Shown here piece by piece: positions 1-5,420 of a DNA stretch of 5,483 bases; position 1 is the first letter of the stretch; each line of letters opens with the position of its first letter. The stretch spans positions 1-5,483 of the forward strand of contig JAIRML010000130.1 of the NCBI GenBank assembly GCA_031258665.1, given 5' to 3'. The stretch comes from Oscillospiraceae bacterium. GTDB lineage: Bacteria; Bacillota; Clostridia; Oscillospirales; UBA929. Both the position numbers and the translations under genes were made by a program. Below the pieces are notes generated by a model. The model ran no database searches. It was given only the letters and a program-made list of their open reading frames with translations, and was not told the DNA's origin.

Positions 1-176
1 CGGACAAACGCCGCCTGTCGGGCCGGAGCGGAGGAGCCGCACGACAAAACACAGCGGCCCGACGCGGCGGCGCCGCGCGCGCAAACCGGGCTGCCGGGTG
101 TTCCTGTGACCGCGCGCGCCGCCAAACCGCGGCCCGACGGCGCCCCCACTGCTGTTCAAGACCCATCTCCCCTGAC
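1..176. other. GC-rich left edge, no supportable gene
   Basis: No convincing coding region. Plus frame 1 is open from base 1 to a TAA at 238-240, but that stop lies inside the downstream repeat and the translation is low-complexity Ala/Pro/Arg. Plus frame 2 stops at 107-109 and is Arg-rich. A leftward ATG at 166-164 opens an Arg-rich frame running off the edge with an AGGGGAG directly abutting it, which is poor spacing. The stretch may be the 3' untranslated end of a gene to the left. Visible structure: GTCGGGCCG at 17-25 can pair with CGGCCCGAC at 55-63, and GCGGCCCGACG occurs at 54-64 and again at 129-139. Confidence 0.4.
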
Positions 177-248
177 GTGGGCTGCCCCTGTAGCCCACAA
201 CCAAAAATTCTCGTTTTTTATTGCCGCTTCGCGGCAATAAGGTACTAA
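177..248 (+). repeat. Two-hairpin dispersed repeat, copy 1
   Basis: Hairpin A has arms GTGGGCTGC (177-185) and GTAGCCCAC (190-198), with one G-T wobble and loop CCCT. A 19-base A/T-rich spacer follows. Hairpin B has perfect 10-bp arms, TTATTGCCGC (218-227) and GCGGCAATAA (231-240), around a TTC loop. The tail is GGTACTAA (241-248). Bases 201-248 match 43 of 48 positions of copy 2 at 3841-3888. The T-run lies before hairpin B and there is no T-run after it on either strand, so hairpin B is not a canonical intrinsic terminator. The family is not recognised. Confidence 0.85.
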
Positions 249-282
249 CCGGGCACGGCGGCAAGCTTCTTCTTTACCCAAA

Positions 283-307
283 ACCCGGAGCCCCAACTGG
301 GCCGGGT
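283..307 (-). ncRNA. Hairpin, possible 3' end of a leftward small RNA
   Basis: ACCCGG (283-288) pairs with CCGGGT (302-307). Inside it CCC (292-294) pairs with GGG (299-301) around AACT, leaving a three-base bulge. On the minus strand the stem is followed by a short run of four T then GGG, so it would be at best a weak terminator. It lies about 65-90 bases downstream of the predicted start of the leftward promoter, which would give an RNA of roughly 90 bases. Both the RNA and its end are inferred; only the promoter motif and the stem are seen. Confidence 0.3.
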
Positions 308-377
308 CGCGCGGACTGTGTCGCAAAACTTCCATTATTTGGCTTTCCGTTCGCCCTTTTTCTGACAAGACAGACAA

Positions 378-407
378 ATTATACCGTATCGCGCGGCCGC
401 GTGTCAA
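378..407 (-). promoter_or_regulatory. Strong leftward sigma-70/sigma-A promoter
   Basis: On the minus strand the sequence reads TTGACA (407-402), an 18-base spacer, then TATAAT (383-378). Both hexamers match the housekeeping consensus perfectly. The predicted start is near base 371. No credible protein gene lies to its left within the window. It may drive a small RNA, an antisense transcript through repeat copy 1, or a gene beyond the left edge. Confidence 0.65.
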
Positions 408-583
408 TTCCCCATTTTCAACGGCCTTCCGGCCATCCCCAGTTTTTTGTGCAAAAAAGGCACATATCGGCACAGATTGGGGCTTCCTGTAAACAGTTCG
501 AAGGGGAACGCCGCCAAAAAAATTTTCCCGCGCCCCGTTTGAGGCGCGAACCGAGCGCCGCCGCGCCCCGGCAAAATTTCCGG

Positions 584-612
584 TTTACCTGGCGGGGAAA
601 ATGAGATACAAT
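584..612 (+). promoter_or_regulatory. Probable promoter of the surface-protein gene
   Basis: TTTACC (584-589, 4 of 6 consensus) is followed by a 17-base spacer and TACAAT (607-612, 5 of 6). The expected start is near base 619, giving a leader of about 100 bases before the ATG at 722. This is the best rightward pair I see upstream of the gene, but the -35 element is only moderate. Confidence 0.45.
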
Positions 613-654
613 AGATGCGACGTCACAGACATGGAAAAGAAGCGTGCGTGACGC

Positions 655-700
655 GCGGCGGGGGCGCCGCCCGGGGCAAGGCCGCGGGGCGGCCCGCGGC
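655..700 (+). promoter_or_regulatory. Two GC hairpins in the leader next to the RBS
   Basis: Stem 1 is GCGGCG (655-660)/CGCCGC (665-670) with loop GGGG. Stem 2 is GCCGCGGG (681-688)/CCCGCGGC (693-700) with loop GCGG, a perfect 8-bp all-GC stem ending two bases before AGGAGG. Stem 2 would sit beside the ribosome landing site and could limit translation initiation or stabilise the message 5' end. No riboswitch family is recognised. In DNA this GC-rich, short stems also arise by chance. Confidence 0.4.
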
Positions 701-702
701 AC

Positions 703-708
703 AGGAGG
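703..708 (+). promoter_or_regulatory. Ribosome binding site for the surface-protein gene
   Basis: AGGAGG followed by 13 bases and then ATG at 722. The spacing is long, but TGA at 710-712 closes this frame upstream, so 722 is the first possible start. It is also the one that yields a complete signal peptide. The nearer GTG (709) and ATG (712) belong to another frame with an Arg/Gly-rich shadow translation. Confidence 0.6.
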
Positions 709-721
709 GTGATGGATCCAT

Positions 722-2353
722 ATGAACATCAGGAGAGGCACAGCAGGGGCATTGTGCGCGGCCCTGTGCGCGGCGCTGCTCGCGGTTCCGGCCGCCGCCG
801 CGCCCGTCACGGTGGCGGGCGTGGGCACACTGCACCGGGCCGACCGGCTGACGCTGGCCGACCGGACGGTGCTGACGCAGACCACGCTGACGCACGGCGC
901 CGCCGGGCGCCAGGAGGAGCGCTACATAGAGTGGGGGCCGGGGTCCGCCGTCACCGCGATGACGGCCGGCGGCGACACCCTCTACGGGGGGGCGCTCACG
1001 CTGAACGACGTGTCCCGGCGTCTTACGGCGCGGGGGGTCGAGCCCGTGGCCGTCTTAAACGCCGACGTCTTCTCGGCGGAGACAGGCCTGCCGGCGGGGC
1101 TGCTGATCACGGAGGGGGTCCTGCGCGCCACGGACGGGGGCCGGACGGCCGTCGGCTTTCCCCGGGCGGGCGGGGCGTTTCTCTTCAAATCGCCGGTCTA
1201 TGTGAACCTGACGGCGCGGGTCGGCAGCAACGACAGGACCATCACCATCGACGACGTCAACCGGCCCAGAACCCAGGACCGGCTGGCCCTCTACACGCCG
1301 GACTTCGCCGCGACCACGCGGACAGACACGGCGGGCGTCCATGTGGTGCTGGCGGTGACCGGCGATCTCACGGTGGGCGGCACACTGACCGGTACGGTGA
1401 AGGAGGTTCTCTCCGGCACGGCGCCGGCGGCGCTGCGGGCGGGCGAGATGGTGCTCTCCGCGGACAACCGGGGGCCGCTTTTGCGGTTGGAGGGCCTCGC
1501 GCCGGGCATGGCGGTGGGGCTCACCGTGCGCTGCGCCGACACGCGCCTCCTGTCCTGCGACTACGCGGTGGGCGCCAACCAGCGGCTGCTGACAAACGGG
1601 CAGGCGGCCTCCGGGCTGGAGGCCGGCGCGGCGCCCCGGACGGCTGTCGGCCTCAAGGCGGACGGCACCTGTGTGTTCTACACGGTGGACGGCCGGCAGG
1701 AGGGCTACAGCCTCGGCCTCTCGCTGACGGAGCTGGCCGGGCGTCTGCTCTCCCTCGGCTGCGTGGACGCGGTCAACCTGGACGGCGGCGGCTCGACGAT
1801 CCTGGGCGCGCGTTACCCGGGGCAGAGCGAACTCACCGTCACGGGCCGGCCGTCGGACGGCGCGCAGCGGCGCGTGGCCGATTTTATTGTGCTGGCCAAC
1901 CAGACGCCCGTCCAGGGCCTCGCGGAGCGGGTCTTTGTCTACCCAAACGGGGCCGCCCTCCTGCAAAACGCGCGGCTCGCCTTTGAGGGCTACGCGACAG
2001 ACGGCAACTACCACCCCGCGCCGGCGCCCGCCTTCACCTGGTGGAGTGACAACAACGCGGTCGGTACGCTGGACGCCGGCGGCACGTTTACGGCCCACGC
2101 CCCCGGGGAGGCCTCCGTGGCGGCGACGGCCGGCGGCGTCTCCGGCGGCGCCGTCGTCCGGGTCGTGGACACACTGGATTCGCTGGCGCTCTTAAACGAG
2201 CAGACGGGCCAGACCGTCACCGCCCTCGCGGTGATGCCCGGCGAGACCGTGCGCCTGACGGCCGTCGGGCTCGTGGATACGCTGCCGGTCGTGAGCCAGG
2301 ACAACTGCTTTGTGTGGGATGCCGTCGGCCATGTCGGCGCCGTCGACGCGTAG
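722..2353 (+). CDS. Secreted phosphodiester glycosidase, N-terminal part to amber
   Basis: 543 residues. The signal peptide has Arg4-Arg5, a hydrophobic stretch at 8-22 and an Ala-rich cleavage site near 26-27. The catalytic domain shows the hallmarks of the phosphodiester glycosidase family (NAGPA, formerly DUF2233): N-A-D-V-F at 113-117 followed by G-L-P-A-G, R-T-A-V-G at 306-310, D-G-R-Q at 323, N-L-D-G-G-G-S-T at 352-359, and G-R-P-S-D-G at 375-380. Animal NAGPA removes GlcNAc from a sugar-phosphate diester; the bacterial substrate is not fixed by sequence, and a cell-wall glycopolymer is my inference. Ig-like module 1 follows (395-483), then module 2 starts and is cut in its last third by TAG. 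If translation stops here, the enzyme domain is complete but loses the SLH anchor and would be released. No other gene is close enough to suggest an operon. The family call is confident; the specificity is not. Confidence 0.85.
   Translation: MNIRRGTAGALCAALCAALLAVPAAAAPVTVAGVGTLHRADRLTLADRTVLTQTTLTHGAAGRQEERYIEWGPGSAVTAMTAGGDTLYGGALTLNDVSRRLTARGVEPVAVLNADVFSAETGLPAGLLITEGVLRATDGGRTAVGFPRAGGAFLFKSPVYVNLTARVGSNDRTITIDDVNRPRTQDRLALYTPDFAATTRTDTAGVHVVLAVTGDLTVGGTLTGTVKEVLSGTAPAALRAGEMVLSADNRGPLLRLEGLAPGMAVGLTVRCADTRLLSCDYAVGANQRLLTNGQAASGLEAGAAPRTAVGLKADGTCVFYTVDGRQEGYSLGLSLTELAGRLLSLGCVDAVNLDGGGSTILGARYPGQSELTVTGRPSDGAQRRVADFIVLANQTPVQGLAERVFVYPNGAALLQNARLAFEGYATDGNYHPAPAPAFTWWSDNNAVGTLDAGGTFTAHAPGEASVAATAGGVSGGAVVRVVDTLDSLALLNEQTGQTVTALAVMPGETVRLTAVGLVDTLPVVSQDNCFVWDAVGHVGAVDA
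2351..2353 (+). other. In-frame amber codon inside an Ig-like motif
   Basis: TAG falls in V-D-A-stop-G-T-F-T-A. Ninety-one codons upstream the first Ig-like module has L-D-A-G-G-T-F-T-A, and the 15 bases after the variable codon are identical (2081-2095 and 2354-2368). Bacterial Ig-like (Big) domains often carry D, E, N, S or G here, so GAG, AAG or CAG to TAG by one base is plausible. The two real genes of the window that end visibly both use TGA. No downstream stem-loop or other recoding signal is evident. Confidence 0.9.
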
Positions 2354-2383
2354 GGCACGTTTACGGCCGCGGACACCATCGGC

Positions 2384-3760
2384 GTGACGGGCTATTTGGT
2401 GGCGCTGCGCGGCGGCAACACGGTCAGTGTCCCCGTGACGGTGGGGCAGCTCCCGCAGACCGCGGAAAATTTTGAGGAGGCCGACGGGTGTTTCTCCGAG
2501 GGCGACGACAAGATCTCCTTTGCCTACGAGACCGAAGTGGAAAACGTGCGCTACGGCCGCCGGGCGGGGCGCCTCGCCTACGACTTTACGGGGCTGCCGG
2601 CGGGGCAGACGCTGACACTGCCCGCCGACCTGCCGCTGTCCGGGTCGCCCGCCTACCTCAACCTGTGGGTCTCCGGCGACGAGTCCGGGAACATCCTGAG
2701 CGTCAAGGTGGAGGGCGCCTCGGGCTCTGTGACCGACCTCACGGTGCAGACGCTGGACTTTACGGGGTACCGGTACGCGCAGGTGCTGCTGCCGGCCGGC
2801 GCGGCGCGCGTGGCGGGCGTGAGTGTCCTGCGCGCGGGGGGCGGCGCGCTCTCGGGCGCGATTTTGACGGACCAGTGGGTGACGTCTCACCACCGGTATG
2901 AGGACAACCTGCCGCCCAAGATGACGGTGGAGAAGGCCGACGCCGCGAGTGAGTCCGGACAAATCCTCTTTGAGGCCGTGGTCACGGACGACACCGGCGC
3001 CGTCCTGCGGCGCGGCGACGTCACGCTGCGGCTGGACGGCGCGCTCCAGAGCTTCACCTACGACGAGCTCACGGGCCGCGTGGCGGCGCGGCTGCCGCTG
3101 GAGGACGACTACCCGCACCGGGTGACGCTGGAGGCGGCGGACCCGGCGGGCAACCGGGACCGCCGCAGCTTCGACCTGTCGGCCCTGCCGGAGGGGCTGC
3201 CCCCGAACCTGCGCTTTGCGGACGTGGAGCTCACACACTGGGCGCGCCGCGACATCGCCTTTTTAGACAACCGGGGCGTCCTCACGGCCGAGGAGCGGGG
3301 CGGCCGGTTTTACTACGCGCCGGGCCAGGCGCTGACGCGCGCCGACATGGCCGTCTACATCGCCCGGATGCTGGGCGTCGAACTCGGACGGTACGACGGT
3401 GTGACGCTGCCGTTTACCGACACGGACGAGATCGCGGCGGAGGCGCTGCGCGAGGTGCGCGCGCTGTACGCCCTCGGCGTCGTCCGGGGCAAGACGCAGG
3501 ACGGCCGGCTGTTCTACGACCCGGCGGCGTCCATCTCACGCGCCGAGTTCTGCACGATCATCGGCCGAACGCTCGCGCGCGGGTATGTGAAGATGCCGTC
3601 GGTGTTTGGCGACAAAGATCAGATCCCCGCCTACGCCAAAGAACACATCGACACCCTGCTCTCCCTCGGCGTCATCGCCGGCTACCCAGACAACACGGTG
3701 CGCCCGGCGGGCGACATCACCCGCGCCGAGGCCGCCAAAGTTCTGAGCCGCCTGTATTGA
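2384..3760 (+). CDS. C-terminal part: Ig-like/jelly-roll modules plus three SLH domains
   Basis: The continuation of the same frame after the amber. The earliest conventional start is GTG at 2384, which has no ribosome binding site, no signal peptide, and begins mid-strand in an Ig-like module, so independent expression is unlikely. Full-length numbering: the Ig-like module ends near 576; a beta-rich jelly-roll-like segment spans 583-720 with an L-W-V-S-G-D core, resembling carbohydrate-binding folds; another Ig-like module spans 733-820. SLH1 (832-888, T-R-A-D at 872), SLH2 (898-953, S-R-A-E at 939) and SLH3 (962-1012, T-R-A-E at 1000) carry the family's wall-polymer-binding motif and end exactly at the C terminus. 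SLH triplets bind secondary cell-wall polymers in Firmicutes. Codon use and GC content match the upstream half, and nothing here looks decayed. Confidence 0.8.
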   Translation: MTGYLVALRGGNTVSVPVTVGQLPQTAENFEEADGCFSEGDDKISFAYETEVENVRYGRRAGRLAYDFTGLPAGQTLTLPADLPLSGSPAYLNLWVSGDESGNILSVKVEGASGSVTDLTVQTLDFTGYRYAQVLLPAGAARVAGVSVLRAGGGALSGAILTDQWVTSHHRYEDNLPPKMTVEKADAASESGQILFEAVVTDDTGAVLRRGDVTLRLDGALQSFTYDELTGRVAARLPLEDDYPHRVTLEAADPAGNRDRRSFDLSALPEGLPPNLRFADVELTHWARRDIAFLDNRGVLTAEERGGRFYYAPGQALTRADMAVYIARMLGVELGRYDGVTLPFTDTDEIAAEALREVRALYALGVVRGKTQDGRLFYDPAASISRAEFCTIIGRTLARGYVKMPSVFGDKDQIPAYAKEHIDTLLSLGVIAGYPDNTVRPAGDITRAEAAKVLSRLY

Positions 3761-3771
3761 GCGCGCAAAGC

Positions 3772-3797
3772 GGGAGACGCCCCCGGGGGCGTCTCCC
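3772..3797. terminator. Perfect 26-base palindrome after the surface gene
   Basis: GGGAGACGCCCCC is followed directly by its exact reverse complement, beginning 12 bases after the TGA at 3758-3760. It is followed by C-rich sequence rather than a T-run, so it is not a classical intrinsic terminator, though position and strength suit a transcript-end or 3' stabilising hairpin. A tandem CCATTGTG (3804-3811, 3812-3819) lies between it and repeat copy 2. Confidence 0.5.
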
Positions 3798-3818
3798 CCC
3801 ACACCATTGTGCCATTGT

Positions 3819-3888
3819 GGGCTGCCTCCGCAGCCCTGGGCCCAAAATTCTTGTTTTTTATTGCCGCGAAGCGGCAATAAGGTACTAA
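3819..3888 (+). repeat. Two-hairpin dispersed repeat, copy 2
   Basis: Hairpin A has arms GGGCTGC (3819-3825) and GCAGCCC (3830-3836) with loop CTCC. The spacer is 21 bases and includes the palindrome TGGGCCCA (3837-3844). Hairpin B has the same 10-bp arms as copy 1 (3858-3867 and 3871-3880), but its loop is GAA, the reverse complement of copy 1's TTC. The tail GGTACTAA is at 3881-3888, and its last A is the first base of an ATG. The copy lies between the two genes in the same orientation as both. Confidence 0.85.
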
Positions 3889-3920
3889 TGATGATTCTGC
3901 ACCGGAATCAATACTTGATG

Positions 3921-3926
3921 AGGAGG
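3921..3926 (+). promoter_or_regulatory. RBS that decides the nuclease start
   Basis: A perfect AGGAGG sits nine bases before TTG at 3936 and fifteen before ATG at 3942. It lies downstream of the other in-frame ATGs at 3807, 3888, 3891 and 3918, so it argues against those starts. No clear -10/-35 pair is visible between repeat copy 2 and this site. TTGCCG (3861-3866) with ACTAAT (3884-3889) is the best I see, and it is weak. Confidence 0.7.
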
Positions 3927-3935
3927 AGACACCGT

Positions 3936-5420
3936 TTGAAAATGATATCAAGCGCAGTGGACATCGAGCAATCCGTGCCCTATGACGAAGTCAAACCGGT
4001 CGGCACGTACAACCGAAAGCTCACCAAAAATATCGTGACGACAATGGCCTATTTGCTCGGCATCAAAAAACATCATTTGGACAACGTATATCTCAACGAC
4101 TGCCCGGGGTTATTTGAGAAGCTGAATGAAGACAAGGCCGCGAGGACGATGCGCATTTTATGCCATCTTCGCAATGTCATGCTTCGGGACTATAAGGCGG
4201 TCGAGAATTGCCTGAACGCACTCACCAATATAGACAATATGCCCCAGCTCATAGACGGCGAAGATATCAAGTGGCTGCGCGCTCAGGGGCTCGAGGTCCT
4301 GAAGACAAATACGACCGTCAACAACTACATTGTCTTTTTTAACAAACTGATACTCGACAACATCGACAAGTGCAAACATCTGATCCCCAGCTGGGTCACA
4401 TGGGAATATATCAGAGGATTGTTCCTGATGCCTGGCTGTTATGTATTGCCGAAGAACACAAAGGCGGACGCCCTGAACAAAGCCAAAAAACGCTATTGGG
4501 ACAATCTATATAACTGCCCGTTCCAAGCGTACGTCAACTGGCCGAAAGAGGTGATGGAGGAGAATGGAAACATCCTCAACAGTGACGAGAAATTTCTTGT
4601 TTTGCTCTATGACGCCCACGGTGTGAACTTCAACGCGCACGGCCTTGTGCGGGACGCGAACGACGCGATCAAGACCAGCATCTATCAATTTATCGAGAGA
4701 AGTGTCAACGCCGCCCTCATTGTCGACTGCGAAAACTGCGATGTGTACAATCTGTTTTCAACCCTGCACAACCTCAGCCATACGGCCATATCGAAGCTCT
4801 CGAAGGTCATACTGTACGACGACCCGCACACCACCTCGGTGTGGTCGTTAATCAGTAAATTTCTTCGGGTTCCGGTTGAACATATCCGCGTGGACAGGGT
4901 CGCCCGGCACAAGAGTCTGGTTGACATCACCTTGACCGCCGGGGTGTGCAGAGAACACTTCCAAAACGGCGTGGAGTCCTTCATCCTCGCCTCGTCCGAT
5001 TCGGATTTTTGGGGGCTGTACAAGGCCCTCCCGGAAGCGGATTTTCTCGTTCTTATGGAGCACTCAAAGACGGGGATCGCGCTCAAAGACGCGATGGAGA
5101 GCGGCGGCATTTACTACTGTGCGATGGACGACTTTGGCAAGGGCAATATCGAGGAATTCAAGGAGATGGCCTTCCGGGCTTCGCTCCAGGAATACGTCGA
5201 CGATTTTAACGAAAATGGGGTTTGGCCGGTGTTCGACATCGATGAGATGGCCGACAATATCTTCGAAGAGTGCCGGTTTACCGGCACCGAAAAGCAGATC
5301 CAGAGCGACAAAAACAGATACTTGAACAAATATATGAAAGCCCTCCGGTTCGAGATCGCGGAAGACAAGTCCGAAAGCGTCTCCAAAAGACGTCTGAAAA
5401 TGTCCATCGGCATATCCTGA
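3936..5420 (+). CDS. NYN/PIN-like domain putative nuclease, novel helical N terminus
   Basis: 494 residues from TTG 3936, chosen for the AGGAGG nine bases upstream; ATG 3942 is the alternative, while ATG 3807 and 3888 lie in or at the repeat. Residues about 257-400 resemble a NYN (PIN-like) metal-dependent nuclease: a beta strand ending in D264-C-E-N at the first acidic site, K-S-L-V-D330 at the second, and S-S-D355-S-D357-F at the third, with Y-D-D-P-H-T-T near residue 290. NYN proteins usually cleave RNA, and activity here is inferred from the conserved acids. Residues 1-250 are mostly helical and I do not recognise them; about 95 helical residues follow the NYN domain. There is no signal peptide or membrane segment, so it should be cytoplasmic. 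A 60-base sample (4021-4080) has 24 G+C against 45 in a sample of the upstream gene (1621-1680), which suggests separate ancestry. No toxin, antitoxin or defence partner is visible. Confidence 0.75.
   Translation: MKMISSAVDIEQSVPYDEVKPVGTYNRKLTKNIVTTMAYLLGIKKHHLDNVYLNDCPGLFEKLNEDKAARTMRILCHLRNVMLRDYKAVENCLNALTNIDNMPQLIDGEDIKWLRAQGLEVLKTNTTVNNYIVFFNKLILDNIDKCKHLIPSWVTWEYIRGLFLMPGCYVLPKNTKADALNKAKKRYWDNLYNCPFQAYVNWPKEVMEENGNILNSDEKFLVLLYDAHGVNFNAHGLVRDANDAIKTSIYQFIERSVNAALIVDCENCDVYNLFSTLHNLSHTAISKLSKVILYDDPHTTSVWSLISKFLRVPVEHIRVDRVARHKSLVDITLTAGVCREHFQNGVESFILASSDSDFWGLYKALPEADFLVLMEHSKTGIALKDAMESGGIYYCAMDDFGKGNIEEFKEMAFRASLQEYVDDFNENGVWPVFDIDEMADNIFEECRFTGTEKQIQSDKNRYLNKYMKALRFEIAEDKSESVSKRRLKMSIGIS

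Larger units (their letters stand above)
249..583. other. Intergenic region, no gene seen
   Basis: The region between repeat copy 1 and the rightward promoter of the surface-protein gene. Open frames here are short, lack convincing ribosome binding sites and read into the repeat. It contains a strong leftward promoter (378-407), a hairpin (283-307), and a 6-bp stem CGCGCC (529-534)/GGCGCG (543-548). Bases 315-430 and 500-527 are noticeably more A/T-rich than the flanking sequence, as expected for regulatory DNA. Confidence 0.5.
722..3760 (+). pseudogene. SLH-anchored phosphodiester glycosidase, interrupted by amber
   Basis: Both halves lie in one frame. Reading the TAG as an amino acid gives 1012 residues: signal peptide (1-27), NAGPA/DUF2233 domain (to about 394), two Ig-like modules (395-483 and 484-576), a jelly-roll-like module (about 583-720), a further Ig-like module (about 733-820), and three SLH domains (832-888, 898-953, 962-1012). 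This is a coherent exported enzyme held to the cell wall. The single nonsense codon at position 544 would yield a secreted enzyme without its wall anchor. There are no frameshifts or other stops, so the locus is either freshly inactivated, recoded at UAG, or carries a base-call error. I use 'pseudogene' as a label for the interruption, not as a proven state. Confidence 0.7.

Noticed and set aside
218..240. Hairpin B as a Rho-independent terminator.
   Set aside because: The T-run precedes the stem on the plus strand and no T-run follows it on either strand.
362..385. Rightward promoter CTGACA with TATACC.
   Set aside because: The spacer is only 12 bases. The same sequence is explained by the perfect leftward TATAAT.
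156..473. Leftward open frame beginning upstream of and crossing the leftward promoter.
   Set aside because: The promoter lies inside it, and its C-terminal part is just the antisense of the repeat. A similar open reading exists across copy 2, so openness reflects the repeat, not coding.
418..885. Leftward 155-codon open frame over the leader of the surface gene.
   Set aside because: Biased composition, no ribosome binding site of note, overlaps promoter and leader hairpins of the opposite gene.
709..1986. Long rightward open frame of 425 codons overlapping the surface-protein gene, with a closer RBS spacing.
   Set aside because: Translation is dominated by Gly, Arg, Ala and His with no domain; it is a shadow of high-GC coding. 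The other frame gives a signal peptide and clear enzyme motifs.
1055..2098. Leftward 347-codon open frame.
   Set aside because: Arg/Val/Gly-rich antisense shadow of the glycosidase domain with no recognisable domain.
2354..2400. A selenocysteine or pyrrolysine insertion element after the stop.
   Set aside because: The codon is TAG, not TGA, so selenocysteine does not apply. No convincing stem-loop follows; only a 4-bp stem can be drawn.
2192..3238. Leftward 348-codon open frame opposite the SLH half.
   Set aside because: Arg/His-rich low-complexity antisense of a high-GC gene; no motif seen.
3807..3935. Upstream extension of the nuclease gene to ATG 3807 or 3888.
   Set aside because: These codons come from the dispersed repeat and from sequence before the only strong RBS.
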